A stretch of 64,000 nt of DNA from the NCBI GenBank assembly GCA_001899315.1, contig MOYA01000005.1, positions 7,424 to 71,423 of the forward strand. Direction: 5' to 3'. Positions 9,222 to 18,334 of this stretch are shown here, one piece after another. Each line of letters begins with the position of its first letter. Position 1 is the first letter of the stretch. The position numbers and the translations under genes were made by a program. The notes beneath the pieces are model-generated. The model searched no databases and was not told the DNA's origin. It saw only the letters and a program-made list of their open reading frames with translations. The stretch is from Candidatus Obscuribacter phosphatis (GTDB lineage Bacteria; Cyanobacteriota; Vampirovibrionia; Obscuribacterales; Obscuribacteraceae).

Positions 9222-9896
9222 CTATTGAGGGCTCGAATGAGGCGGAGCTGAATTTGCTCCCGAACCTGCCCCTCCTTTGCCAGAACTATCCCATGCACTG
9301 CCAGAAGCATCTCCCGCCAAAGGAGGCGCTCCCACATTGTCATTATTGTAGGAAGAGCCTGCAGGGCTTGTTGAATCGGACTGACTGGCCGCGCCCTGAG
9401 GCTCCATAGACTTCATAGGCACACCGGCACCACTGTCGCCCAGAGGGGATTGCGATGCCATCATCGGTCTTTCCTGCAATGGCATGTTCTTACATGACTG
9501 CTCAGCCGTGCTGCCGTCTTCGTGCTCGCGATGCTTCATTATCGTTTCGCTGCGATTGCCTTTGTTAGAGTTCTCTTCCGGATTGGGCTTAGCCTGAACT
9601 TCATAACCACGCCCATCCTTATCCATTTTTAGATCTATCTTAGGCAAATGCTGAGAATCAGCTTTTGATTCTCTCTGGTACTGGCGCAGAATATCGAGTT
9701 GCTCACCCATACTCTTACCATTCATATCTTTCTGAAAATCGCAGCCCTGGCGGCTTCTCAGTGAATCACGATTTTGAACGTCGCTGAGCATCTTGCTGGA
9801 TGCCATGATGCCCAGTGAAGGATCACCCATAGAAGCAGCTCTAGAATCTCTTTGCGCCTCAGCGAGAGCATAAGCATTTCGATTGAATTCAGCCAT
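9222..9896 (-). CDS. Small hydrophilic protein of unknown function (intact paralogue)
   Basis: The ATG at 9896 has GAGGG seven bases upstream; a GTG at 9899 is only four bases from it. Residues ~45-145 contain the conserved block shared with the neighbour (RQGCDFQKDMNGKSMGEQL and NPEENSNKGNR), followed by EQSCKNMPLQ and a ~75-residue Gly/Ser/Ala/Pro-rich tail. No catalytic motif, signal peptide or membrane span is seen. The tandem arrangement indicates recent local duplication. It probably belongs to a lineage-specific family. Confidence 0.65.
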   Translation of the reverse strand: MAEFNRNAYALAEAQRDSRAASMGDPSLGIMASSKMLSDVQNRDSLRSRQGCDFQKDMNGKSMGEQLDILRQYQRESKADSQHLPKIDLKMDKDGRGYEVQAKPNPEENSNKGNRSETIMKHREHEDGSTAEQSCKNMPLQERPMMASQSPLGDSGAGVPMKSMEPQGAASQSDSTSPAGSSYNNDNVGAPPLAGDASGSAWDSSGKGGAGSGANSAPPHSSPQ

Positions 9897-10417
9897 CACA
9901 AAGCCCTCAAAGAAAAAGAAAGAACAAAGCAGAATCCACTAAAAGTTCTGTTCAAGAAACTATTTAGTGAACTATTTAGTTATCCACATCTACTAAGTAA
10001 GGAACCAACCAAACCAAGCCAGCAGGCTAGGCAATCATTAAACGGTTCTCAACGTGAAAAAGACTAGAAACTTTGAAAGCGCTGGGCCTAGAAGATGAAA
10101 CTTTTCGCGCCGCCCTCTATATATCGATGATGAAATCAAGCACAGCATTCTGATAATGATAGCCGTCAAATGTGACACCACTCTCACTTTATCAGACGTA
10201 TATCTATTCAATTTGCTCGACATACAAAAACGGCTTTAAATCAAGGTCATAAACCATCAGTGGTTACATCGCGCACCACCTACGCCACCACAACCGAGCT
10301 TATATATCAGCCGCTTCAATCAATCATCCAATGCATATACATCCGAGCAGCACATTATCAGACCTGCCTATTGGTGCGGCTTTCTCAAGACGCCAAGGGG
10401 AACGTCCGGGTATGACC

Positions 10418-10433
10418 ACACTATATATGGTGT
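10418..10433 (+). promoter_or_regulatory. NrdR box
   Basis: ACACTATATATGGTGT matches the 16-bp NrdR consensus ACACwATATATwGTGT with one deviation in the second w position. NrdR represses ribonucleotide reductase genes when dATP is high, and the next gene downstream is such a reductase. NrdR sites usually occur in pairs. Here only a poor right half-site (CGGTGT, 10446-10451) follows about one and a half helical turns later. The box is 382 bp from the start codon, so a long transcript leader is implied. Confidence 0.75.
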
Positions 10434-10623
10434 CTAGTACACCACCGGTGTGGGTGTCCAGTTCCACATTTAACCTAAGGCTACAACCCTCACCCCATGG
10501 TCATTTTAAGGTTTTGCACAGCTTTTATTCTGGAAATTTGCAGTTGAAGCCGAACGCTATCGGTAGTAAATTATTCGCAATCGAAATTTGAGCAGAGGTT
10601 TAATACCTCTCATTAAAAAAACC

Positions 10624-10677
10624 GAATCCGACTTCACAGGCTGGCGTCTGTGGAATTGCTTTGCATCAACCGGATTC
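10624..10677 (+). other. Nested inverted repeats in the reductase leader
   Basis: GAATCCG (10624-10630) pairs with CGGATTC (10671-10677), enclosing a hairpin CACAG-8 nt-CTGTG (10635-10652). They would form a two-level RNA structure between the NrdR box and the reductase start. No known riboswitch class was recognised, and no T-run follows, so it is not an ordinary terminator. Confidence 0.45.
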
Positions 10678-10815
10678 AAAACAATAGAGACAGTCGTCAA
10701 GCCTTTCCCCGAGGGTTTGTCGGTTGTACTACGTCTCGTTTTCAAAAGCCACAAATAACCCCAAAGTAAGCCACTCCCAAAGTCCACATCAAACTAGAAA
10801 AGGAACCTCCAAGAG

Positions 10816-13800
10816 ATGCAAACAGTGCAACCCGCTCAAAACAAAGAAAACGCACCGAAAGAGAGCACCACTAAAGAAGGAAACGCCTCCGGTGTAAGCA
10901 GTTCCCCTAGTACAACCATCAAGTCGCTTTCAATCAAGGCCGAAACACTACCAATTAAATTGCCGGTAAACGACGACTATACAAATAGATATTGGGAATC
11001 AACCCAAGAAACCCTGGTTGGTCTTTATGCCAAAAGAGATCCCATCACCGGTCAGCCCATAGAAGGCGTCAATGACATCATTTTGAGAGTGGCAACTTCG
11101 GTAGCCTTGGCTGAACTGAAATATGTTCTCACCCCGGCTGAAATAATCGACCTCGACATTCATGCCGCCCTCACCCATCCCAAAGTAGTGCAGTGGGCGC
11201 AAATCTTTGCAGACAATATCGGTAATCAAAGATTCTGGGCCAATACACCAGCCAACATCAATGCCGACCCCGAAGTTTCTTTGAGAGTGCTGCAATACTG
11301 GGCTCACGGCAAGATTGCCAACATGAAAGAAGAAGACATATGGATGCGCTCAGAAGAGCTCAGACATGCCGTCACCCAGGGCAAACTCGCTGGTCTCTCC
11401 GAGCAAGAAGTAGCCATGGGTCACCTCTCTGCCTTCCTGCGCGGCAAAGGCTGTTTGGCTGCTTGCGGAGTCGCTTTTGTCATCGACAGCTTAGAAGGAA
11501 TACAAGAAGCAGCTCGTATAGAAGCCTTAGCCGCCAAAGCAGCGATGGGCATGGGCTTGAACACAAGCAGTCTGCGCCCATGGGCTTCGATCATCTCTAA
11601 TGGCGCTGCAGCCTCGGGTCCTGATCGCTTCTACGAAAAAACTATAGCCAAGGCAGTAGAAGCCGTAGCTCAAGGCGGCAGACGCGGCGGAGCCCTTATT
11701 GAACTGCGCAACTCCGACCATCCCGATATTCTCTTTTTCATCGACAAGAAAAAACTGATTCCGCCGCCCACCCTAGCCGGTGTCTATCAAGAAGTGGCAA
11801 AAACCAATCGCCAGGCATCGGGCGAAGATGCGATGAGCTATAAAAAACGACTGCTCAAAATGGCTGAGCAAAAGTTTGGCGAATTGCATACTCAATATCT
11901 AGAGAGACAAAACTATCTCAAGAACACTAATGTCACCGTTCTAGCCATGCCCGGCTTTATGGAAGCAGTAGTAGAGAAACGCTTTATTCCTGCCACTTTC
12001 AACAAAGAACAATGGACCGGACCGGTTTACGATCCTCGCAAACCAGTGCTCGATGAACGCACCGGCATGGTCAAGGTGAACAAACTCACAAAAGAACCCA
12101 CCTACGAAGAGTATTCGGTCGACAACAAGCGCTTCCCCGAAGCCATTGAAGCCGCTCGTAAATTGACCAATGCTATGGTCGAAATCACCGATAAATGCGT
12201 CAAAGTAAGAGGACACTTCTATGCACCGGAAGTTTTCCAGCGCATTGTTGAAGGCATGAGAGACAGCGGCGAACCCGGGCTTGCCTTTTATGAAACAATC
12301 AACGCCGCCAACGCCAACAATCATGCCTACGACCTCAATACCTGCAATCCCTGCGGCGAGCAGTTCTTGCCCGCCGGTCCGGGACACGACGGTCGTACAT
12401 ATATGGGCAACTGCAACTTGTCCTCACTGCACGCCGCTCACCCTGAGTTCTGGGGTCCAGACGGCAGCTACAACATGGTAGCCATGCGCAATGTGGTCAA
12501 AGTACAACAGCGCTTCATGGACAACGTCTCTGATGTCAGCTGGTACCCGATACCCATGCAGAACATGACAGCTAGACTGGAACGTCGTAATGGCGGCGGC
12601 TTTGCCGGCATCGCCGAATTCCTCTCTAGACTCGGTGCCGAATTCGGCAGCGTCGACGGCATACATGCTACCGAAGAACTCTTCCGCCAGTACAACCGAG
12701 CCTCACTAGAAGCTTCGATGGAATTGGCGAAAGAGCGCGGAGTTTATCCTCTCTGGGAAGGCAGCCGCTTCCACAAAAAAGGTCTGCGCGTTAGAAACAG
12801 CTGTATGACCAATAATGCCCCCACCGGCACCCTAGCCCAAGCTTTGCAAACCAGCTGGGGTGTAGATCCGCACAACGGCATTGTCTTCTCCAGAAAAGTG
12901 CGTTCCCGCTTTGTCGACTTCGTCGCTCCCGGCTTCAAAGAGATGATGGTCAGATATGGCGCCTGGCCTGAGACCGAAGAAGCCCAAAACGCTCTCATGA
13001 AAAAAATCCGCAACAACAATAAGAGCTGTCGCGGTCTGGCGGAAGTGCCGGAAGTAGTGCAGAAAGCCTTCCCGATTAGAGTAGAAGTGAGCCCCGAAGC
13101 TTACATCAGACATCTAGCCGCCATTCATGACGGCGCCGATGAATGCCCCGAAGTGTTTAACTCGGTCTCCAACACCTGCTCTATTCCTCTCGACTTTTCT
13201 GAACAAGCGGTGCACGATTCTGCCGTCTTGGCTTGGAAGCTAGGCGTGAAAGACATCACCTTCTATCCCGATGGCAGCCGTCTATCTCAGCCGGTTGAAA
13301 AAATAGCCGAGCAAGACTATGAGAGAAGTTCAGATCTGCTCGCCTTGCTCGGACACCAAGAACGCAGAAACATTCAGGTCGATGAAACCATCGGTCAGAA
13401 CTACAAAGTACGTGTTGGTTCACCGGACGGCGGTTCCACCTTGCATGTCAGCCTCAACCACGAACCCTCTCATCCGGGCGAATTGGTCGAAGTTTATGCT
13501 CGCATGGGCAAGCCCGGCGCAGTCGAAGCCGGTCTCTTCGAAGCAGTCGGTCGCCTTGCCTCAGCCTTCCTGCAATATGCCGCCGAATTTGGCGAAGACG
13601 AGCGTTCCAAAGCTGAAATGACCATAGTCAGACAACTGGTCAATATTCAGTCCGGCTATCCCGCCTTCTTCAAATTCTCCGATTCAGATAAAGCAGTTGT
13701 CATTCAATCGCCCTGCGACGGTCTGGCAAAAGCCATTCAACACTACAGAAAAGCTCATTCTAAAGGGAAAGAAGATCTTGCCCAAGCAGAAGAAGCCCTC

Positions 13801-14019
13801 AATGTAGGAGCGGTGCCCAGAGCAGCCATAGCCAATGCCGAAGCCCAACCGGTGCAAATGAGCCTGCTTGAAAATCTGCATCAGGCAGCCAATCCCCATG
13901 CCGGTATTTCGGCTGGAGCCGGTCGGCAACCGGCCTGCGGCAAATGCGGCGGCGAGTCTTGGCTCAAGATAGACGGCTGCAATGTCTGTCAATCTTGCGG
14001 CTATAGCAAGTGCGGCTAA
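10816..14019 (+). CDS. nrdJ: Adenosylcobalamin-dependent (class II) ribonucleotide reductase
   Basis: The 1067-residue protein reduces ribonucleotides to deoxyribonucleotides using a B12-derived radical and needs no separate radical subunit. The active-site motif NPCGE lies at 511-515, followed by NCNLSS, and APTGT occurs in the C-terminal part of the catalytic barrel. A TSCPD-type domain (around LHVSLNHEPSHPGELVEVY) follows, then a C-terminal zinc-ribbon-like CGKCGGES...CNVCQSCG that would carry the reducing cysteines. The first ~50 residues are a polar extension rich in Ser, Thr and Lys. An NrdR box lies upstream and a strong terminator downstream, so it is probably a single-gene unit. Confidence 0.95.
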   Translation: MQTVQPAQNKENAPKESTTKEGNASGVSSSPSTTIKSLSIKAETLPIKLPVNDDYTNRYWESTQETLVGLYAKRDPITGQPIEGVNDIILRVATSVALAELKYVLTPAEIIDLDIHAALTHPKVVQWAQIFADNIGNQRFWANTPANINADPEVSLRVLQYWAHGKIANMKEEDIWMRSEELRHAVTQGKLAGLSEQEVAMGHLSAFLRGKGCLAACGVAFVIDSLEGIQEAARIEALAAKAAMGMGLNTSSLRPWASIISNGAAASGPDRFYEKTIAKAVEAVAQGGRRGGALIELRNSDHPDILFFIDKKKLIPPPTLAGVYQEVAKTNRQASGEDAMSYKKRLLKMAEQKFGELHTQYLERQNYLKNTNVTVLAMPGFMEAVVEKRFIPATFNKEQWTGPVYDPRKPVLDERTGMVKVNKLTKEPTYEEYSVDNKRFPEAIEAARKLTNAMVEITDKCVKVRGHFYAPEVFQRIVEGMRDSGEPGLAFYETINAANANNHAYDLNTCNPCGEQFLPAGPGHDGRTYMGNCNLSSLHAAHPEFWGPDGSYNMVAMRNVVKVQQRFMDNVSDVSWYPIPMQNMTARLERRNGGGFAGIAEFLSRLGAEFGSVDGIHATEELFRQYNRASLEASMELAKERGVYPLWEGSRFHKKGLRVRNSCMTNNAPTGTLAQALQTSWGVDPHNGIVFSRKVRSRFVDFVAPGFKEMMVRYGAWPETEEAQNALMKKIRNNNKSCRGLAEVPEVVQKAFPIRVEVSPEAYIRHLAAIHDGADECPEVFNSVSNTCSIPLDFSEQAVHDSAVLAWKLGVKDITFYPDGSRLSQPVEKIAEQDYERSSDLLALLGHQERRNIQVDETIGQNYKVRVGSPDGGSTLHVSLNHEPSHPGELVEVYARMGKPGAVEAGLFEAVGRLASAFLQYAAEFGEDERSKAEMTIVRQLVNIQSGYPAFFKFSDSDKAVVIQSPCDGLAKAIQHYRKAHSKGKEDLAQAEEALNVGAVPRAAIANAEAQPVQMSLLENLHQAANPHAGISAGAGRQPACGKCGGESWLKIDGCNVCQSCGYSKCG

Positions 14020-14125
14020 AGACTTAAGGGGAGAGCCCGGGACTGCACCAAAACCCCAAGACCGGAGCCTCCCCGAGTAAATTTGGAAACCCGGAAACTC
14101 AGGAAACCCAGTCGGAAACCCAAAA

Positions 14126-14163
14126 GAAGTCGCCTCCTGAAAATAGAGGCGACTTCTTTTTTT
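14126..14163 (+). terminator. Strong intrinsic terminator of the reductase
   Basis: GAAGTCGCCTC (14126-14136) pairs perfectly with GAGGCGACTTC (14146-14156) around a 9-nt loop, followed by seven T residues. Confidence 0.92.
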
Positions 14164-14246
14164 CATTTTCTGTTCAAGCAAGATTCACCTAAGTCGGCTA
14201 TTTTTATTAACAGTCGTATCTCAACCCGTTCAGAGGAGTGTTTCTT

Positions 14247-14594
14247 ATGGCTAAAGTAGCCTGGTATTACCATCGCAAAAACTGCCAGACCTGCCTAAAG
14301 GCTGACACTTATTTAGAGTCACGCAAAATCACCGCCGAAACTCAACTCGATGCCCGCAAGGACCGCTTTGATTTCAAAGCTGCCAAAGCACTATTGAAAG
14401 ACGTGAAAAAGCTCTACGCCACCAAGGGCACAAAAGTAATTGAGTGCGATCTGAAAGCAGATAAACTCGACGATGAAGAACTGCAAGCCCTGCTGATTGG
14501 CCCCTCGGGCAACCTGAGAGCACCATCGATAAAAAACGGTGACGTTATGCTGGTCGGCTTCAATTCAGACATGTACGACCGCGGCCTAAACTAA
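14247..14594 (+). CDS. ArsC/Spx-like thioredoxin-fold protein
   Basis: The ATG at 14247 follows AGAGGAG at 14232-14238. The 115-residue protein has the ArsC/Spx layout: a first strand, then NCQTC with a CxxC pair at residues 10-13, and later LRAPSIKNG at the cis-proline position, which corresponds to the RxP segment of ArsC-like proteins. It may be a thiol oxidoreductase or a Spx-type regulator. A role as arsenate reductase cannot be claimed. It follows the reductase terminator and so has its own promoter. Confidence 0.7.
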   Translation: MAKVAWYYHRKNCQTCLKADTYLESRKITAETQLDARKDRFDFKAAKALLKDVKKLYATKGTKVIECDLKADKLDDEELQALLIGPSGNLRAPSIKNGDVMLVGFNSDMYDRGLN

Positions 14595-14706
14595 TTTCAG
14601 CCCTAAATCAGACTCAAAACAAAATAGCTGGCTCGCTTATGCAAAACGCCAATTTAGCCGCAAATAAATTGGGTAAATACAGGTGTGAACATGCGAGCTT
14701 TTGCTA

Positions 14707-16149
14707 ATGAAATCGAGTTCTAAACCAGCCTCAAAAGCCTGCCTTCTTTCTTTGTTTGCAGGCTTTTTCTTGGCTTTTCCACCCGCGGCTCTCGGTCAAT
14801 ATTCCAGAGAAGAACTAGCTTATCGCCTCGTTAGTCAAGGCTATAAGCAGCTCAACAGCCGCAATTACAGAGAGGCAATCGCCACCCTCAAAGAAGTACT
14901 CAAGCAAGGGCCGAGTCGCTACAGCGCCGGCGCGCTTGCAGCCATAGGCAGCGCTCATCGCAGTCTGAAAGAGTATCCTGAAGCCATTTCAGCCTTAAGA
15001 GAAAGCCTGCGCGTCAACCCGCGCGAGAAAGAAGCGTACTACACATTTGCCTGTGTTTATCTAGACACCAAACGCTATGAAGACGCCTTGGCCGCACTGG
15101 AAAGATTTAAACTGCTTGCTGAATCGAAAAGAGAACTCAAGGATGCCGAAGATCTGGGCAAGCAAATCAGCGCTTATCGCTATATGGAACCGGCTGAACT
15201 AGCCATAAAGCAAGGTCGCAACCTGGTAGCGAAAGATCTTTTGCTGCAAGCGGCAAAAGAAGATCCAAGCCCCTTCTCAGGCGTTATTCATAGGCAACTG
15301 GCCTATGTCTTCCGCAACCTAGGCAATTCCAGCCAGGCTATCGAAGAATGCCAAACCGCTCTCAAGTTTGAGCCCAAAAACAAATCGGTAAACTACACAA
15401 TTGGACTTTGCTACAAAGACTTAGGACAAGTCGATAACGCAATAGCCTATCTAAAGCGTTTTGCCGAGTCTGAAAAAGATGCAGAAGAGAAAGCCAAAGC
15501 CAGAGAGTTTATCGAAGATCTTGAACATGACCGGGAACTGCTCGCCGCACCGGTCAGCGACTCTCCAGATTATCTAGATGCCTTGTTGGCTAACGGCAAA
15601 GTTCATCGCTGGGCAAAAACTGCCATGCCTCTGAGAGTCTACATTGGCAGAGGGGAAGGCTTAACAGGCTATAGAGAAAACTTTCCCCAGTTTGCCTTCA
15701 AAGCTTTCGACTCATGGGTGCGCGCATCCGGCGGCTTATTGCAATGCGTATTGGTAGACCGCCCCCAAGACTCTGATATTGAACTTGAATGGACAGTGGA
15801 AGATCTGTTCAAAGAAGAAGATGACGGCAAGAAACGCCGTGCCGCCGGAATCACTCACATGCAACCAGCCACTGAAGCTTATTCGTCATTTAATTCGAAC
15901 CCGGCTTGCTGGGCGGTCGGACATGCCAAAATCAGAATACAAACCATCAACTGCTTCAGCCGCGAAGAATGCACCGACGATGATATTTTGAGTACCTGCC
16001 TGCACGAGGCCGGGCATGCTCTGGGCATAGGCGGTCATTCGGCATATTTCTCAGACATTATGTTTTTTGGCGTTTCAAACAAACAGTTGCCTGCCCTAAG
16101 TAAAAGAGACAAGGCGACCATCGTTCGCATTTACCAGAGTGAAAATTAG
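14707..16149 (+). CDS. Exported TPR protein with C-terminal matrixin-like zinc metalloprotease
   Basis: A signal peptide (residues ~1-32, ending AALGQ) precedes at least five TPR units (about 35-270), including YPEAISALRESLRVNP and QAIEECQTALKFEP. The C-terminal ~190 residues look like a metzincin: HEAGHALGIGGHS has zinc ligands His433 and His437, Glu434, and a third His at 444, followed by SDIMFFG as the Met-turn. The third His sits at +11 rather than +10, a spacing I believe also occurs in bacterial matrixin-like proteins. The TPR part probably presents substrate or tethers the enzyme outside the membrane. Confidence 0.85.
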   Translation: MKSSSKPASKACLLSLFAGFFLAFPPAALGQYSREELAYRLVSQGYKQLNSRNYREAIATLKEVLKQGPSRYSAGALAAIGSAHRSLKEYPEAISALRESLRVNPREKEAYYTFACVYLDTKRYEDALAALERFKLLAESKRELKDAEDLGKQISAYRYMEPAELAIKQGRNLVAKDLLLQAAKEDPSPFSGVIHRQLAYVFRNLGNSSQAIEECQTALKFEPKNKSVNYTIGLCYKDLGQVDNAIAYLKRFAESEKDAEEKAKAREFIEDLEHDRELLAAPVSDSPDYLDALLANGKVHRWAKTAMPLRVYIGRGEGLTGYRENFPQFAFKAFDSWVRASGGLLQCVLVDRPQDSDIELEWTVEDLFKEEDDGKKRRAAGITHMQPATEAYSSFNSNPACWAVGHAKIRIQTINCFSREECTDDDILSTCLHEAGHALGIGGHSAYFSDIMFFGVSNKQLPALSKRDKATIVRIYQSEN

Positions 16150-16307
16150 AGACGACGCTAACTTCGCTAACCCAAAGGCAAGCCTTGCCCGAAAAGACTC
16201 GGGAATGAAAAATTTCCTGCAACAAGCTTGAAACAATAACCCCCTAAGCTGAAAGCCTTACCAACAGCAGAGGCAAAACACCATGGGTTGAGGCGTCAAC
16301 AGCAGAG

Positions 16308-16337
16308 ATTGCGGCACCAATACTTTCGAGCCGCAAT
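16308..16337 (+). other. Hairpin in the 5' leader of the 16352 gene
   Basis: ATTGCGGC (16308-16315) pairs with GCCGCAAT (16330-16337), ending 14 nt before the GTG start. It could affect access to the start site. No T-run follows. Confidence 0.4.
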
Positions 16338-16351
16338 GGAATTCACCGGGC

Positions 16352-17257
16352 GTGAATTATGACTTTCAGCATCTTTATCAAATTCAAGAGCGTAGCGACA
16401 ATCAAATCGTCAATCAAATGCGCGGACAAAGAGGCTCAGGCTATGGAGCCAATGACGGTTTTCAGATTGTAGACAGCGCCGCCAGCAATCGAGTAATCAG
16501 ACCGAGCGAAAACACCCACAGCAAAGAAGAATACCAAAAGTCGGTCAGTTCACTGACTTCTTTCGACCACACCAATGCCCATGAAGCGGTTAAGAAAGCC
16601 GCCGAGAACGGCAGCGGCATCGCCTTCATTGTTGGCTCGGAAAGCACACGCGATACTCAAAAACTACTCAAAGAAATGAATGAGCTGAAGGACAAAAATC
16701 CCGGCATGGAATTTGTCTACCTAGACAAAGACAAAATAAAAGAAGCTGCAGCTTCCGACCCAAATGCCGCCAAATGGCAAGACTGGATAAGCAAAAGCAC
16801 CAATAACGACAATCTGGCCTTCACAAGCTTGCAATCGGTCAAGGCTGGACCAGACGGAAAGCCGGTCATAGACAGAGTTGTGAGCACACACTGGGGTGGC
16901 GACATCAAGGGCGATATCACCGACCAAAACCGCTACGCCCGCAAATTCACCAGCTCACATAGCTACAATACAACTGCTGCCGGTACTGAGAATGCTCAGA
17001 CAGCAAGAGCTAAAGATACTGGAGAAGCTGCTACAAATAGCACCAAGACCGCAGAGGAGATAAAGAAGATGGAGCAACAACCGGCAGGCACACCTGAAGA
17101 AAGCAGAGAGAAAGCAAGCAGAGAAGAAGCCGATAAGGTGATGAGAGCACGGTCGGAAGAAGCTAGTCAAAAGCTGCAAAAGTCCCTAAATGGGTCTAAG
17201 TACCAGATACCCTTTTATCAAATACCGATGCTCAGCAATGCTCGCCCCAAATGGTAA
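16352..17257 (+). CDS. Hydrophilic protein of unknown function
   Basis: Begins at GTG 16352 with only a weak upstream ribosome site. The 301 residues have no signal or membrane span. Residues ~70-190 form a folded-looking part: a strand GIAFIVGS, a helix TRDTQKLLKEMNEL and a strand MEFVYLDKD, an alternation like a thioredoxin fold without its cysteines. The last ~100 residues are Lys/Glu/Ala-rich and probably coiled or disordered. I do not recognise the family. Confidence 0.55.
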   Translation: MNYDFQHLYQIQERSDNQIVNQMRGQRGSGYGANDGFQIVDSAASNRVIRPSENTHSKEEYQKSVSSLTSFDHTNAHEAVKKAAENGSGIAFIVGSESTRDTQKLLKEMNELKDKNPGMEFVYLDKDKIKEAAASDPNAAKWQDWISKSTNNDNLAFTSLQSVKAGPDGKPVIDRVVSTHWGGDIKGDITDQNRYARKFTSSHSYNTTAAGTENAQTARAKDTGEAATNSTKTAEEIKKMEQQPAGTPEESREKASREEADKVMRARSEEASQKLQKSLNGSKYQIPFYQIPMLSNARPKW

Positions 17258-17312
17258 GCCGAAAACAGATCGGTTAAAATAAGCCTGTTTCGGTTTAAAA
17301 AAGGGGACTAAA

Positions 17313-18320
17313 TTGGCACCGATCGACAGACAACTGCGTTGCCCCGGCGGCAGCCGAAGAATCTCCGTGCTCATGGCATCCGCCTGCACTTTGCTCACCT
17401 TGGCACAGACAGGGCAGGCCGCCGAGAAGCAAGCAGCCGAAAGTAATGTCAAAGCAGCGTCCCTAGTGCGCCTGGCCGGCACCAATATCAGTCTTAAGCC
17501 ACCGACAGGCTTTACTATGTCGCAAACATTCAGCGGCTTTATCGATCCTAAAACCAATTGTTCGTTGATGGTGACCGAATTACCAGCCCCAATAGATAAA
17601 GTGCTGCCTGGCTTTAATGCCGAAAAGATGAAAGAGAAAAACATGTTTCTCAAAAATCTTGAAACCAAGAATAAGGGCACTTATATGGGCGCTCTTGTCG
17701 AATTCAGCCAGAACGCACTAGGTACGACAGTGCATAAATACGCCCATGTATTTGGCAATGACGCCTTTACAGTTGTGGCGACGGCAACCATGCCGGAGGG
17801 CGCACCACCCGAACTTATGGAGAGATTAAAAGAAGCAGTCAATAGTATCGTATACGATACCAATGCCGCAGCCAGACCGGTCGACGAAGGACTGCCGTAT
17901 AAACTAAACGACGGGTCTCTGCTCAAGAAAGCCAAACGCTTGCAAAACAGCCTTATTTTTACCAAAGACGGCAAATTTGCACCGCCCCAGTCTGGGCCGC
18001 TCTTTATTGCAGCTCAATCAATCGCCGAAGTGATGGTGCAGAACAAGGCCGAATACGCCAAGAAACGCATTCAAGACACGGCCCAACTGAAAGACATAAC
18101 AGTCGACGCTGAAGAAGAGGTGACCATCAGCGGGCTCAAAGGACGCAAGGTCCTCGCCACCGGTCTCGATACCAAAACAGGGGCCAAAACCTTTATCTAC
18201 CAAGTAATGCTCTTTCCCGACACTGGTTACTATTTGATGCAGGGTTTGAGCGATGAAGCACAGCGAAAAGAGTTGCTTGTCGAATTCGACAAAATAGCAA
18301 ATAGTTTCAAACTGCTCTAG
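17313..18320 (+). CDS. Exported protein of unknown function
   Basis: TTG start with AAGGGGA at 17301-17307. A twin-charged N-terminus and a hydrophobic core ending GQAAEK indicate export. The 335-residue protein has two similar halves by eye: each has a segment with a phenylalanine/glycine-rich turn followed by strands and a closing helix of the form MERLKEAVNSIVYD or EFDKIANSFKLL. That ending resembles small lipoproteins in which a short helix closes a beta sheet. No catalytic motif. The next gene starts 14 nt after it, so they form an operon. Confidence 0.65.
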   Translation: MAPIDRQLRCPGGSRRISVLMASACTLLTLAQTGQAAEKQAAESNVKAASLVRLAGTNISLKPPTGFTMSQTFSGFIDPKTNCSLMVTELPAPIDKVLPGFNAEKMKEKNMFLKNLETKNKGTYMGALVEFSQNALGTTVHKYAHVFGNDAFTVVATATMPEGAPPELMERLKEAVNSIVYDTNAAARPVDEGLPYKLNDGSLLKKAKRLQNSLIFTKDGKFAPPQSGPLFIAAQSIAEVMVQNKAEYAKKRIQDTAQLKDITVDAEEEVTISGLKGRKVLATGLDTKTGAKTFIYQVMLFPDTGYYLMQGLSDEAQRKELLVEFDKIANSFKLL

Positions 18321-18334
18321 AAAGGTCTTGGGAA

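Larger units (their letters stand above)
9897..10815. other. 919-bp intergenic region and ribonucleotide reductase leader
   Basis: No convincing gene is present. The left part has the direct repeat AACTATTTAGT near 9960-9980. An NrdR box lies at 10418-10433. Downstream, AGAGGT/ACCTCT (10594-10610) and a nested pair, GAATCCG/CGGATTC (10624-10677) around CACAG/CTGTG (10635-10652), suggest a structured 5' leader. No cobalamin riboswitch core was recognised. Confidence 0.6.

Noticed and set aside
10436-10451. Second NrdR box
   Set aside because: Only the right half-site matches; the left half and AT-rich centre do not.
10434-10815. Cobalamin riboswitch upstream of the B12-dependent reductase
   Set aside because: No B12-box-like sequence or conserved core was found.
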